Assembly (NCBI GenBank): GCA_026826555.1
Contig: JAKSZT010054457.1
Span: 6,349,696-6,413,695 of the forward strand
From: Tolypeutes matacus
Taxonomy: Eukaryota > Chordata > Mammalia > Cingulata > Chlamyphoridae
Length of the DNA: 64,000 bases
Direction: 5' to 3'
The notes beneath the pieces are model-generated. The model was not told the origin of the DNA. It made no database searches and saw only the letters and a list, made by a program, of their open reading frames with translations. Position 1 is the first letter of the stretch. Each line of letters begins with the position of its first letter. Positions 23,086-35,184 of the stretch are shown here, piece by piece. The position numbers and the translations under genes are program-made.

Positions 23086-24654
23086 CTTCTATACACACTC
23101 AACTTATTCGTTCCCAACTAAAAGGCAGTAAAAATGCCCTTATCCCAAAATGAAAAGTAAAAGTAAACAGCCAAAAATGTCATCTCAATCTAGAGATGCA
23201 AGTTGCTATGGCAATATAAATATCATCCTACTGTTTTCTCTAGTGAGGTAGTAACAGAAATATATTTCACCGACTAAAAATGGCATTTAGAAACATCCCA
23301 AATGTTACTGGCATTGGTAGATTTATAAAATCACTTGCTGGAGACCAGATCCAGCCCAAAGCCTATAATTTTCCCATTAGCTGCTGGACAAGATATGGAC
23401 CTCAAGGGAAGAATTTTTCAATGAGCAAGACATTTCCCCGTTCTTTCCCTCAAGATACTTCTCAGGATGTTCCCTGGCTTTGAAGATAAATCTGATGTTA
23501 GTGCTAGAGCTAAAAGAACAGTGCATAAAGTATTTGGTCATACTATTAACTTCAATGTTTTATCTTCTTTCTCAGTAACTGTTCAAATAAATGTGTCATT
23601 TATGCAAACAATTGGGAAGAGTCTCTGTGAAGCAGCTGCTTAAAAAAAACACCTTGTGTTTCCTTTTAATAGCTAACAAAGAAACTGAATAGCTGCTGTG
23701 GTTCAGAGTTCTGATGATTCAGACTGACATTCATCTATGAGATGTGTATTTCCTCTGTCTTCCCTTTTGGGATTACTGAAATATGCTCCCTATACATTAT
23801 ATATCCTTCAGGATTTATAATCACTCTTAGTTGAATTTTCAATTATTTTTTTCTAAAAGATTGCTATTTCCAGAAAAAAAATGCTTCACAAGTGTATTTG
23901 TTTCAACTGCATCTTTCATAATAAAAATTCACTGGTTTTACAAAATTCCAAAAACATTAAATAATACATTTGTAATGGCAAAGAAAAAAGTAGAACATGA
24001 ACTGAATACATTAGAGGATATTTATTCTGTAAAAGTTCATAAATTCCCAAACACATGCACACATTAGCACAGAGAAAAATAGAAGAAATTTCTATCTCTA
24101 AGTGCTGCCTCCTAATTTGTTCTTCCTTTTCCAATCTCTCTTGGCTATGCTTGACCTCTTCCATATAAACTTTAGGCTCATAGAATTGGAAGAAAATACG
24201 TTGATTGAAATTCGATTGTATATACAAATCAAGTTCATTAAAATGTCAATTTGTAATTTTTCATATGTAATCACATTTATTTAGTCTTATTTCAAAGTGT
24301 TCAAATAAAAGTTTATAATTTGCTGCATAGATGCTACACATCTATGGTTGGATTAATTCCCGGATATTTTAATGATATTCTCTGACTAATTTTTACTCAT
24401 ATAGAAATGGAATTTTGATAAAATATCCACATTATGTTGTTTAAGTCTTTTGTAAATTATTGATGTTGTTCCTCGAGCTATTAAAAATTCCCATTATAGG
24501 GGGGTATATCAATTACTCCACGTAGTTTTGTCATTTTTTTGCTTTATATATTTTGAAGTATGTACAATGTATATAAATTTGTATTATCATATTTTCCTAG
24601 TAAATTAGAACTTTTATTAGCATGTAGTCAGGTTATGCCAAGCAATACGTTTTT
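23086..24654. other. Unique-looking AT-rich sequence
   Basis: I see no repeat or gene here. Short frames in both directions have no recognisable domains. Confidence 0.35.
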
Positions 24655-24900
24655 TAAAAGAATCAATTTTATTGATGCATATTAATAAAGCATACAATTC
24701 ATCCAAAGTGTACAATCAATGGTATTTAGTATAATCACATAGTTGTGCGTTCATCACTTCAATCATTATTAGAGCATTTTCATTATTTCAACAATAATAA
24801 TAATAAACAAAAAACAAAGAAAATTCCTCACCTATCAATCTCTTTGTGTTTCTCCTTATCTACATAGCTGCTATTTCTGGCTATTCTTGAATAGTTATTT
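24655..24900 (-). mobile_element. L1 3' end, lineage type, antisense
   Basis: It starts 'tttaaaagaatcaattttat' and holds 'ccaaagtgtacaatcaatgg' and 'agtataatcacatagttgtg', the antisense of a 3' UTR. The adjoining element at 24905 repeats the same motif block, so these are two separate tails placed head to tail. Confidence 0.7.
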
Positions 24901-24904
24901 ATTT

Positions 24905-25905
24905 GTTTATTAAGCAGTTTTACTGAGATATATTCACATACCATATGATTTTTCCAAAGTGTACAATCAATGACCTTTCACATAATCACAATGTTATACA
25001 CTCATCACTTCAAAAATTTCAGAACAACTTTATTACTCCAAGAGAGACTCCAAAACCCCTAGCATTCATTCCCAGCCCTAAACCACCACCAATCTAATTT
25101 CATCTCTGTAAATGGATCTATACTTACACTGTACACAAATGGAATCATGCAACATGTAGCACTCTGTGTCTGGTCTCTGCCACTCAGTACAATGTTTCAT
25201 TTTTGTCTATTAACATTTTGTAGTATTAACCTACATTTGTTCAGCTTCAAAGAAAGATGGTCTTATATATGCAATTTTACCCATATTCATATTTCACGTT
25301 ATATATTTATACTTCACATAATATATTTAGTTCATAATAGGGCAATCATACAGTATTTGTCCTTTTGTTCTGGCTTGCTTCACTCAACATAATGTCCTTG
25401 TTTCATCCATGTTGTCATATGCTTCATGACTTCATTTCTTCTTACAGCTGCATATTATTCCATCATGTGTATATACCACAATTTGTTTATCCATTTATCA
25501 GTTGATAAACACTTGGGTTGTTTCTAACTTTTGTTTATCGTGAATAATGCCGCTATGAACATTGGTATGCAGATGTTTATTCATGTCACTTTTCTCAGTT
25601 CTTCAGGATATATACCTAGCAATGGTATTGCCAAGTCCCGTGGCAAGTCTATATTCAATTTCCTTACTGCCAAACAGTCCTCCACAATGGCTTTACCATT
25701 TCTTCATTCCCATCAACAGTGAATAAGCGTTCCTACCTCTGCACATCCTCTCCAACATTTACAGTTTTCCAACTTTTTATTAGCAGCCAGTCTAATAGGT
25801 GCAAAATGATATTTCATTGTAGTTTTGATTTGCATCTCTCAAATTGCTAGTGACGTTGAACATTTTTTTCATGTTTTGTCTGATATTTTTATAGCCTCAT
25901 CAATT
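24905..25905 (-). mobile_element. L1 3' region, antisense
   Basis: Antisense L1 landmarks follow in order: 'ttactgagatatattcacat', 'ccaaagtgtacaatcaatga', 'aaatggaatcatgcaacatg', 'ttcactcaacataatgtcc', 'tatatacctagcaatggtat', 'ccatcaacagtgaataagcg' and 'ttgatttgcatctc'. No open coding frame survives. Confidence 0.85.
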
Positions 25906-26738
25906 TACTTGCCAGGGACAGGAAAAGGGTTGAAGGGTAGTATTTGCTTTATATACCTCTCTCTACCTCATGCCTTTTGACTTTTCGGTGCCCATATATT
26001 TTAGGTGTTGCTATTAAAAATAGTCTGATAATCTTTCTCTTTTAACTGGTGAGTATATTTCATTTATATTTATTGAGATATTCGTACTTTCCATCATTAT
26101 TCTGGGTTTAATTTCTATTCTTTTCCCTCCATTATTTTGGTAGTTATATTGTTTATACTTATTGTTTTTAGTAGTTGTATATTTTAACCCAAATCTTAAT
26201 AAAATATGAAGCATATCAATATAATTATTCTCTTCCTGAATAAATGACCTGATAATGCCTTAATTCTGATTACATTTCCCAACTTTATGATAGTTTTGTA
26301 TAATATTTGGATCTACTTCTTATTCTTAACCCCATAAAGTAGGTATTGATATTATTTTAATTTTTACTCACTACTCTGTTTTGTATTTCAGGCATTAAAA
26401 TTTCTTCTATTTTTCTTTGTCTTTATTTCATCTCTATTCTTGAAACACATTTCTCACTGAGTAGAAAAATGCTGAACTTTTTGTTCTCCTGATACACTGA
26501 GGATATTTTTCAAATGTCCTATGGTTTCCATTCTTACTATCAGGAAGTCAGTAGTCCTTTATAAGTGATCTGTCTTTTCTTTGTAGACACTTTTTAAGAT
26601 TGACTTTCTGTTTTTGATGTTATGCATTTTCACTATGATACAGTGTGTGTGTGTGTTCCATTTGAGATTATTTGGGTTTACTAATCTGGGGACTGTGTTT
26701 TTGTTTCCCCAAACAATTCTTGAAATTGTCAAATATTA

Positions 26739-27125
26739 TTATTTTATTATTATTATTATTTGAGGTACTGGGGCCAGTGATTGAACCCAGGACCTCATAA
26801 GTAGGAAGCCAGTGCTCAACCACTGAGTCACATCAGTTCCCCTGAGTTGGATTTTTCAGTTTGTTTGCTTGTTGTCTCTGTTTTTAGGAGGCACCGGGAA
26901 CCAAACCCGGGATCTCCCATGTGGGAAGCAGGTGCTCAACCACTTGAGCCACAACCGCTCCTGTTGGTTGACTGTGTTNNNNNNNNNNGTGCTCAACCAC
27001 TTGAGCCACAACCGCTCCTGTTGGTTGACTGTGTTAATTAATTTTTTTAGGAGGTACCTGGGATTGAACCTGGGACCTCGTACATGTGAAGCATGCACTC
27101 AACCACTGAGCTACAGTCATTCCAC
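26739..27125 (-). mobile_element. Compound DAS-SINE with three head units and an assembly gap
   Basis: A 9-bp duplication, caaatatta, flanks it at 26730-26738 and 27126-27134. On the minus strand three tRNA-like heads follow each other, near 27125-27045, 26975-26885 (disturbed by the gap) and 26840-26762. The tail is (ATT)n in plus-strand terms. The middle unit contains ten N (26979-26988) flanked by identical 47-base copies, so its true length is uncertain. Frames spanning this region are SINE sequence and not genes. Confidence 0.85.
26979..26988. other. Assembly gap (10 N) with duplicated edges
   Basis: The 47 bases left of the gap (26932-26978) are identical to the 47 bases right of it (26989-27035). 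This is what two overlapping contig ends look like when they were not merged. Confidence 0.95.
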
Positions 27126-28009
27126 CAAATATTAGATTTTACATTTTTGTCACATCCCCTTCTTTCTATTATTTCCATCCAGAACTCAAGATAGATATAT
27201 GTCAGATTTCTTCACATTACTAGTTTTGATAAACATCTCTTTTATAATTAATATTTATTTTTCTCTATGCCATATTTTGAATACATGGTTTGATATGCTA
27301 GCTCACTAACTTTCTTGAGCTACATTTAATCTGGTGCTTAATTTGCCCATTAAGTTTTTAATTTCAATTATTATTATTTTTCAATTTTAGAGTTTCATTT
27401 GATTATTTTCCAAGTCTTTTGGTCATTTTATAGTCCCTTCTTTCTAGTTCCTGTTTGATTTCTTTTAACATATTATACATAGGATAATATTCTTTGCTCA
27501 ATAATTTCAACATCTTAAATCTTTCTGTATATGATTCTGCTGTTTTGTTCTCTTGTTTCTTGCTTCTAACACATGTAAGAATTTGTGTGTTCATGTTCAT
27601 GTGCAATTTTCAACTCTAAGCTCATCTCTCTTGGAAGGTTACACAGGCAGTTCTTAGAGGCTTCTGCTGAAGGTGTATTCTTCAAAGGAGGACATGTATT
27701 GCACTTAGGGGGCATTACCAATATAGCATGACTTTAAATTTGATTCTTATTTTGAGGGTGGTTTTGGATCACTCAGAGATCTGGGTTACTGTTACAAGTT
27801 CACAGGGCAGATTTATCCCCCTCCACTTAGTGTCAAATTCTAATCAAGTTCATACCTAGGTTATACTTACACTGAGCAAAGAGCATTTTGGAAAAGGTAA
27901 TTGTTGGGTAGGCTTTCCCATCATAAATGGAAAGAGAAAAGAGTGGAAAAGTAGAAACTGAATATAATACACTACAGTGGATGGAATGTTTCCTTACACA
28001 AGGGAAAAA

Positions 28010-28085
28010 AAATAAGAGCAAGAAGGGAGGGAGGGAGGGAAAGAAAGAGGAAGGGGAAAGAGAGAAAAAAGACAGAGACAGAGAG
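28010..28085. repeat. Purine-rich low-complexity tract
   Basis: About 75 bases of almost pure A/G on the plus strand, including (GGGA)n and GA-rich parts, with few C or T. Confidence 0.85.
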
Positions 28086-28214
28086 TATTTAAGAAGGAAA
28101 ACATAAAACCGAAGGCATAACAGGAGACCAGGGAAAAGTCTTATATAAAGTAGCAGAAAGCATCAGCAAATCCCCAGAAGCAGCAGTAATAGCTATGAAT
28201 TGAGCTACATGGGG

Positions 28215-28330
28215 AAAAGAAATAAAAGTTACTTACTGAGTATGTACCAGGCAGTGTCTATGCATGTACCAATGTTAGCTCATCTGATTTTCTGTGTGAT
28301 ACTGTCAGGTAGGTAGTATTGTCTTTACAG
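28215..28330 (+). repeat. MIR SINE fragment
   Basis: It reads 'ttactgagtatgtaccaggc', 'agtgtctatgcatgtacc' and 'gtcaggtaggtagtattgtc', the MIR 5' and central part. Confidence 0.65.
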
Positions 28331-28362
28331 AGGCCCTCTACCTGATTTTTACAAGTCTAAAC

Positions 28363-28607
28363 CTGCACTGTCCAATATGGAAGCCCTGTACACACATGGC
28401 CATTTAAATTTAAATGAATTAAAACAAAATAAAAAGAAAAATTTAGCTCCCTATTTACACTAGTCCCATTTCAAGTGCTCCATAAGTACGTGTGACTATA
28501 GTAGCATTTTGGACAGCATATATATGTGTGTGCATATATATATAAACACACATATATATCAAACATTTCTATTTCCATCATCACAAAGTTCTAGAGGACA
28601 GTGCTTG
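28363..28607. mobile_element. hAT-type miniature DNA transposon
   Basis: Perfect 9-bp terminal inverted repeats, gcactgtcc (28365-28373) and ggacagtgc (28596-28604), enclose a body with 'tttaaatttaaatgaatt' and 'catttcaagtgctccataag'. These are typical of non-autonomous hAT elements whose ends read CAGCGCTGTCCAATA. A TA/TG microsatellite has grown inside it (about 28518-28560). No clear 8-bp target duplication remains. I cannot fix the exact family name. Confidence 0.7.
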
Positions 28608-28610
28608 TCC

Positions 28611-29435
28611 AAGAGTGTCTTCAAAGAGATTCTTAATAAATTGTTTCCAGTGATTTGACAATATATTGTCTCTGGATGTTCTTCAGTTCCCAAGCCTTAC
28701 TGATGAAAGAATACACATTTTCTAGCATGCTTGCAAAAGGATACAGGGTATATGAACCCAAATAACTATAATGTCTGGGAATATCTTGAAAGGCATGAAT
28801 AATTTAAACAAATTTAATTATTTGTTAAATCAGGCAATTGTGAACTAGCATATAAAAAGGCATATAAGCTTTAGAGTATACTGAGACCTAATAATAAAAG
28901 ACAAATGTACACACAACATATGCTGTTTTTTAACCAGATTTTAGGGGGAGGAATTTCATTAAAATATGTAATATTTCTACATAGCTTAAAAATAAGGTAC
29001 TGATCATCTTATATATCTTTAATGATAAAGAAATCAATTTTAAAGAGGAATATTCTGAATTTTTTATTATTTTAATTCTAAAATTTTAATTATATACTAT
29101 CTTCCCTCATTTTGTTGAAATATATCCTATACTTTCTCTTTAACATCTTTTGTCTCTGCTCCTCTCTTTTATTTTATTAAAACACCCAACATACAATTCC
29201 TAAGGGTCTTTTCTCTTTCCTCTAGTGTCTAAAATACCAATTAATAGGCATTAAGGGTCATAAAACAGCTCTCTTCTGCCTCCTGTCTATTATTACACAC
29301 AGAGAATTTTCATGACAATAAAAAGATATATAAACAAATAATTCTAGGCTAGATCATACAATGAAATATATTTGACTTCCTTTTTCACTACATTTAAGCA
29401 AGAAACAATAAAACATGATCTGATATAGTCTTTAA
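28611..29435. other. Unique-looking AT-rich sequence
   Basis: No element recognised. Confidence 0.35.
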
Positions 29436-29585
29436 AATTTTATTATATATTTTACTTTTTAAACTGATTTTCCAAAGAGAAAGTATTCAGACTCTACAAG
29501 ACATCAAGATAATTTTATTATATATTTTACTTTTTAAACTGATTTTTCAAAGAGAAAGTGTTCAGACTCTACAAGACATCAAGAA
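29436..29585. repeat. Tandem duplication, 2 x 75 bp
   Basis: Units 29436-29510 and 29511-29585 differ at only a few positions, for example tccaaag/ttcaaag and tattcag/tgttcag. The unit is not a known repeat. Confidence 0.92.
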
Positions 29586-31049
29586 TCATTGCAGGAGGAA
29601 ATTGTAGTCCTTTTAAATGAAAATATCATCATATATGTTCCATCAGGGGAAAGATGTTGCCAGCCTCTCTAAATTCCAAGGAACAAGGCCAGCTCTCACA
29701 TCAGCAAATAAACAGATAATAACTGAGAAGCTCAAGGTGTCTCTGAAATCAATTATTTTCCTCTTACATCCTGTAAACCATCTCTGTACTGTGAACTGAA
29801 ATACTCATGGGGAAGAACACTTAATACTAAGACTGCTCACGTCTATAGCCACATGTACAAAAGAATGTTTCTAACTTCCACATTCTTCTCACTGTCAATT
29901 CTTAATGAATTTGTAATATCATCACCACAGCACTTGGGAATTAATGAGAGAATGAAGATTGTGCTTTGTAGTTTAAAGAATGCCACCCCCCTTCCCCCAA
30001 AAAAGACCCTGTGCATTTTAGCTGCTCCTTTACTCAGAATTTGTAAAGGATAAACAATTCTAATTTTCCTTTTTTAGTCACAGGCAATGCATGAATTTAT
30101 GGTCTTGGAAGGATTTCAGTTGGACTATAAGGAATCATCCAAAAGCCAAAATAAGGGCAGGCTATAATATTTTAGGTACCAGTTCTAGAAAAAATGTAAT
30201 CCTTGATCATTACCTATAAGTTTTCTAAAGTTGTCTAAGTAAACTCTGATTTTAGGTCTATTTAGAAGATGCTATGTCTAAATATTTTCAGTTGTGCCAC
30301 TGAAATAACTTGAACTATTACATTGCTTTGTTTTTACTTTATTTTTTATTATGTTATGACAGAGTATAAGTCACTCATTCATTTTTTATTGCTGTCTAAT
30401 TCTAGCATATATCTATTTATCAGTTGCAGTGTTTTTAATAGAGGGATTTTTAAGAGAATTTCTTTGTATTGGAAAGAAGATATTTGAAATTGGAAAGTAA
30501 AGGTAATTTTGAACATACATTATATATTTTAATTTCTTAAGAGGAAACCATTGGCCAGATTTTCATTTGATTTGCTCATGGCAAACCATAGCTGCAACTT
30601 TGCATGTATTGCTACCAGAACCTTTTTTAATTTATGAAAGAAAAGAAAGTGGCAAAATATAATTCTTTCCTTTGGTAAGGATGATATGCATGAATCAATT
30701 AAAGATATCTAGGTGCTTTTTGCCAATCACAGTGAGTATGATGTTATAGAAAGTCAGGAGAATGAAATATTGATTTAGAACTTTTATTCCACGTGGCTGA
30801 GTTGACTTTTTGTGTAGCATTCAAGTGATAAAGGAAGCATCCATTTACTCCCTCACTCACCCTTATTAAGCCTCATCTTAAAGTGCCTCCTCTCACTCGT
30901 CATAACTTTAAACCTGCTGAATCCTATTTTTTTTTTAATGGATTGTTGCTTTATTAATAAGTATCAATAAAATTGACTAAAAAATAAACTATTAATACTA
31001 ATATGAACATAAATATATATATATATACAAAAAAAACATAGAATCATAA
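29586..31049. other. Unique-looking AT-rich sequence
   Basis: It contains a short TA run near 31013-31027 at its right edge and otherwise nothing recognised. Confidence 0.35.
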
Positions 31050-31600
31050 TCCGATTCTATAAGACACAGCTACCATAAACATTTACCTTTGATCTTTCTT
31101 CCATAGATTTTTACAAAGTTAAGACTATGTTGTACATACATTTTTTATCCTACAGTTTTTGCTTGATTATATAATAATAATTATCATCATTTTACATCAT
31201 CGAAAATGTGTATGAGCATTACCGTAAAGTTACAAAATATAATATTATCTCAATACATCAAATTTGGGCTCCCAAGCCCCATGCCTTGGTAAGGTTCCCA
31301 CTCTTCCATTTACCAGCTTTGTGACTCTCGGCAATTTACTAACATCTCTGTGCTTGTTGCCTCATTTATACAATGTGAATAATAGTACTATCTACCTTAT
31401 AGTTTTATTATTAGGATTAAATGAGTTAATGCATATAAAGTACTTAAAAGTGACAGGTATAATTAAGTGTTCGATAAGTTTTAATTATTATTGTTGCTAC
31501 CCATTTCCCTAATATTAGTCATTTAGATTGCCTTCAATATTTCACTATTATAAAAAATTCCGTGATGAACATCTTTGTAGTAAATGGGTTTTAAAAGATA
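31050..31600 (-). repeat. Possible antisense L1 relic split by a MIR
   Basis: 'ttgccttcaatatttcacta', then 'ttccgtgatgaacatctttg' near 31530-31580 resembles an antisense L1 3' region. The left part (31060-31200) is much weaker. A MIR occupies 31290-31495. Confidence 0.35.
31290..31495 (+). repeat. MIR SINE
   Basis: 'ccatttaccagctttgtgac', 'ttgcctcatttatacaatgt', 'ttaggattaaatgagttaat' and 'gcatataaagtacttaaaag' follow the MIR consensus closely. Confidence 0.85.
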
Positions 31601-32655
31601 TTTTCCATGATTCAAACTCTTCAGTCATTTATCTTTCTGTTTCAATTTTTATTTTTAGTTACAAAGCAATGAAAGAATAGATGCTATTTATCTGGAACCA
31701 CTGGCTTTGCCAATATATACATATGTTTAACTTTATTTTGAATTCTTGTTAAAATAACCCTGTTAGAATTTTTGGAATGAGTGGCCTACATAGTTATACA
31801 CCATTGGGAAGTAAGTTATTTCTGAATATTTTGAAATACTATTTTCTTCAGGTAAAACATATATTTGAAGAGTATAGCCATTCTCTCTCCTGAATTTGTA
31901 GGTGGCTTTAAACTTTACGTTTTAATTAGAAACTAACGAGTGTTAAACAGCTGTTAGCTTTGCAAGAACACACTCCTTCATGTAATATTCTGAACACAGC
32001 TCAAGCACAGATTCCATTTAAGATAATTATGTTGAAATGTGGGAGGCATTTTTACATGACGTTGAAGTCTGTTATATTTTTCTCTCAAGGCAATAAACCC
32101 TTGTATCTTTCCATTTTGATTCCATGTGGGTTAAGGATAAAAAAAAAAAAAAAACCATGTAAATTCAGTCTTTAATCCAAATTGCAAAGTCAAAAGTGTG
32201 TAATTTTACCAAAATGTTTCTATATTGGTACATTTTTACATTTACCCAAATATAAGAGATCATCTTGGAAGAATTTTTTTAAATCACTTGTAAACCAAGC
32301 ATAGAATTTCTGATTTTTGCAGGTGAATCAATAGCCGGCTCATGAAGCATTCTTCTCAAAACATGCATTATCATCAACATTCTTTTACTTTTAAAACTGT
32401 TCCCTCAGAAGCAACTCTTGATTCAAATTGATGTCATAGTGAAATCATCTGTTTAAAAAACTGTCATTATATGGCTAAAATAGTACTACTCACAGACATC
32501 TTCACATGCTAATAAACTATATTTCTACAGGTCTCGCAAATTTCCACAATAAAGCAGCCAGCTTCCAGAGATTTGGTTCACTTTAGAACCAAGAAATGAA
32601 ACTTCTGAAAAGCAAGCAAATCTAGTACTTCCGTATTTAAGTCCCCACCAATGTT
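31601..32655. other. Unique-looking sequence, possible conserved noncoding part
   Basis: No repeat recognised except an A run near 32140-32155. The part 32240-32640 has a more balanced composition than its surroundings. Confidence 0.35.
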
Positions 32656-32658
32656 CTA

Positions 32659-32838
32659 CAGCATGTTTCACAAACTACCAGCTTCAGCATCAATCACCTA
32701 GGAACTTGAGAAAAATGTACATACTCAGGCTTCACCTCAGACCTACTATATCAGAGATTTAGGGCTGGAGACAAGCAACCTGTGTTTTAACAAGCTCTCC
32801 AGGGATTCTGATGCATGCTAAAATTTGAAAACTGCTGT
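32659..32838. mobile_element. MER5A hAT-Charlie non-autonomous transposon
   Basis: It starts 'atgtttcacaaactaccag' and continues 'catcaatcacctaggaactt', 'ctatatcagagatttagggc', 'ctgtgttttaacaagctctc' and 'gggattctgatgcatgctaa', matching MER5A along its length. Confidence 0.85.
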
Positions 32839-32849
32839 TCAACAGGAAT

Positions 32850-34740
32850 AATTTAACTCAAAAAATATGAAAATATCTTGAAGGAAAATTAGTGGGCAAT
32901 AATTAAACTTTCAATTAAATTAAGCAAAGTCACAAGACAACCAATATAATTAAAGCTTTCCTGTGTTGCTACCTCTTTTAAGAACATAGAACAAATTAGG
33001 AGAGTTTTTTTTTTTATTTCCCAGAGACCTTCAACTATAATAAATGACTTTCTATGCAAAGGTGAATCAATCATTCATAGAGTAGAAATGCAAAATGTGT
33101 GCTAATGCGTTCTAGCTGGTGCATTCAAACCATCAAAATGGAGTAATGGCACACCCAACTCCAAGCCACCATTTTCACTTCACCATTTTTCTTCAAGGCA
33201 TTCCATTTTAGTCTGTTCCTTGCCCTGCCTTCATTTTCAATTGCATGACAACACTCACTGACTCAGTCTCTGGTGTTTCAAATTACTCACTTTAAAACCA
33301 CAACCCTTTTGGGAATTTCAATGATTCAAATTTAGAAATAAGACTGTAATTAAGTTAGATCCTCATAAGAAGTCTTTGAATCACCTATTTTTTTCGCCTT
33401 TTGATAATGACCGAGACATATTAGCATAATTCATGAAGGCAAGTTGGAAATCTGCAAATATGTATGGAGGCAATGTACAAAGAAAATTTTTTTATTACAC
33501 CTCAGCAGCAGTATGAAAAAGAACAATTATTAAATTTCAATTAGATTTTCCTAATTGAAAACGAAAATGTGTGGACATCAGGCTAAAGGGAGAGATAAAC
33601 CAATAGGCTCCAAATTAAGAATTCAGACATTAGAATATACCATGCCTACATGTTTACTGCTGTAGAAATATGAAGTGATGATAATCAGCAATGGGGAATT
33701 AAATAGTCACAATTCCAACACAAATATTAGGCTGAGTACAGACACCTCTTTCCCCTTATTCTTCTCTTATAAAATGCTCTACTCAGATTTCTTTGAAGAT
33801 AGCTCTTCTTCAATCAATCCTTTAAATTTTTTGATTCTCAGGGATACTCATAACTATGTATTCACTCTACTCACTCTCTCAGGAAAGATCCCCTACAACC
33901 TTGAAAGCATCTGTATTTGGAAAAATGCTTGGATTTTCTGCATATCCACATACTATGCATACTGGCAATGGCCCAATTCTTTCTAGGGCCTGGTCTATAG
34001 CTTGAAAGTATACATTCAATTAAGGAGTTACACATTAAGAACTCATTTACTGGGTAATAAGCACACTGTTGTCTCCAATCAGCTTTACAAGCAATGCAAT
34101 CAATGTGTTAATCACCATCCCTCTGATATCCTCTATTTCTTAGTTGGTTCCACATTCTGAATAAGCGAAGAATGGGGGGGATTAAACCATGATTACCACC
34201 AATCCTATAATTCCCCAAATGGGAAATAAATTCAAACAGAACATTATAGTAATGCTTCATTGCCACCTCAGAGCCCTTCTCTTTTTTCAGTCTAGTACCT
34301 TCACTTTTCCTGTAACCATAGCACTTCTCTTTTTGTAACTCCTCCTCTCCTTCACTGGTCAGGCTGCTAATCTACTACTTTGACCCACCTTGGACACGGG
34401 ACTAGTCATTCGAACCATGTGTTGGCAAATGACATCTTTCCTGAGAATGCTTTAAGAGGGTGAGTCATAAACTCTGGTGTTAGAGCTGTGAGAATGAGAA
34501 TTGCTGGCCACCATTTTCCCACTGCAAGGAACAAATGAAATTAGCATGCAAAGAGGAGATGAGATGGAAAACAAATCCCAATGGCAATCAGTCCCAATTA
34601 CTCATATCCCTAGTTTCAATGCTTCTCTTCCCAATTTTATGGCCTAATAAACCCATTCCCCTTAGACCAAAACAATGTGATCACTCACAATAAAAAAAAC
34701 CCTGACTAGTCATTGCTCAACTAAGTTCCAGATGGATTGA
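32850..34740. other. Unique-looking sequence with a palindromic homeodomain-like pair
   Basis: No repeat recognised. A perfect 10-bp inverted repeat, tttcaattag / ctaattgaaa, lies at 33535-33544 / 33551-33560. The 103-codon frame at 33675-33986 has no recognisable domain. Confidence 0.4.
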
Positions 34741-34742
34741 GG

Positions 34743-34779
<37 letters not shown>

Positions 34780-34800
34780 TACACACACATATATATATAT
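34743..34800. repeat. Compound (TA)n-(CA)n-(TA)n microsatellite
   Basis: A TA run passes into a CA run with single TA interruptions and back to a TA run. Confidence 0.95.
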
Positions 34801-35184
34801 AAAATACATATAATCAAACCATAATATCGAGAAGAAAATTTTAAAAATGTATATTTTTAAAATCTTGGGATGGAAGAAAATTTTCTAAGCTTAAAAATGA
34901 AAGATGGTATAAAGAAAATGTCAGATAAATGGACAACATAAATAACAAGAATATATGCCCAATATCTTAAACAATAATGTAATTGGACAAAACAAATACA
35001 GCAAAATATTTGCTGAAGTTTTCAGAAAGTGGTTACTCTATAAAATGCTCATATAAATTGGAAAATAATAGCATTAATGTCCCATTGTAATATGGGCCAA
35101 ATATGTATGGGGGCAATTTACAAAGAAAAATATAAAGAAAGAGAAAATATAAATGGCTAATAAAGATTTAAAAAAATCATCACT

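Larger units (their letters stand above)
25910..27650 (-). mobile_element. L1/HAL1-related sequence, antisense, split by a SINE
   Basis: T-rich sequence with 'tcctgatacactgaggatat', 'ggagtttaat'-like and 'tttgatttcttttaacata' blocks resembles antisense 5' or internal sequence of old L1/HAL1 elements. It continues on both sides of the SINE at 26739-27125. Whether it belongs to the same element as 24905-25905 is not settled. Confidence 0.45.

Noticed and set aside
26847..27135. Three overlapping frames with repeated peptide blocks around the N gap
   Set aside because: They are SINE sequence, and the repeated block is the duplicated contig edge.
29436..29585. Two 75-bp repeats as a possible CRISPR-like or satellite array
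   Set aside because: Only two directly abutting units without spacers, in mammalian DNA. This is a simple tandem duplication.
33675..33986. 103-codon plus-strand frame
   Set aside because: No domain, no retrocopy features and no homology that I recognise.
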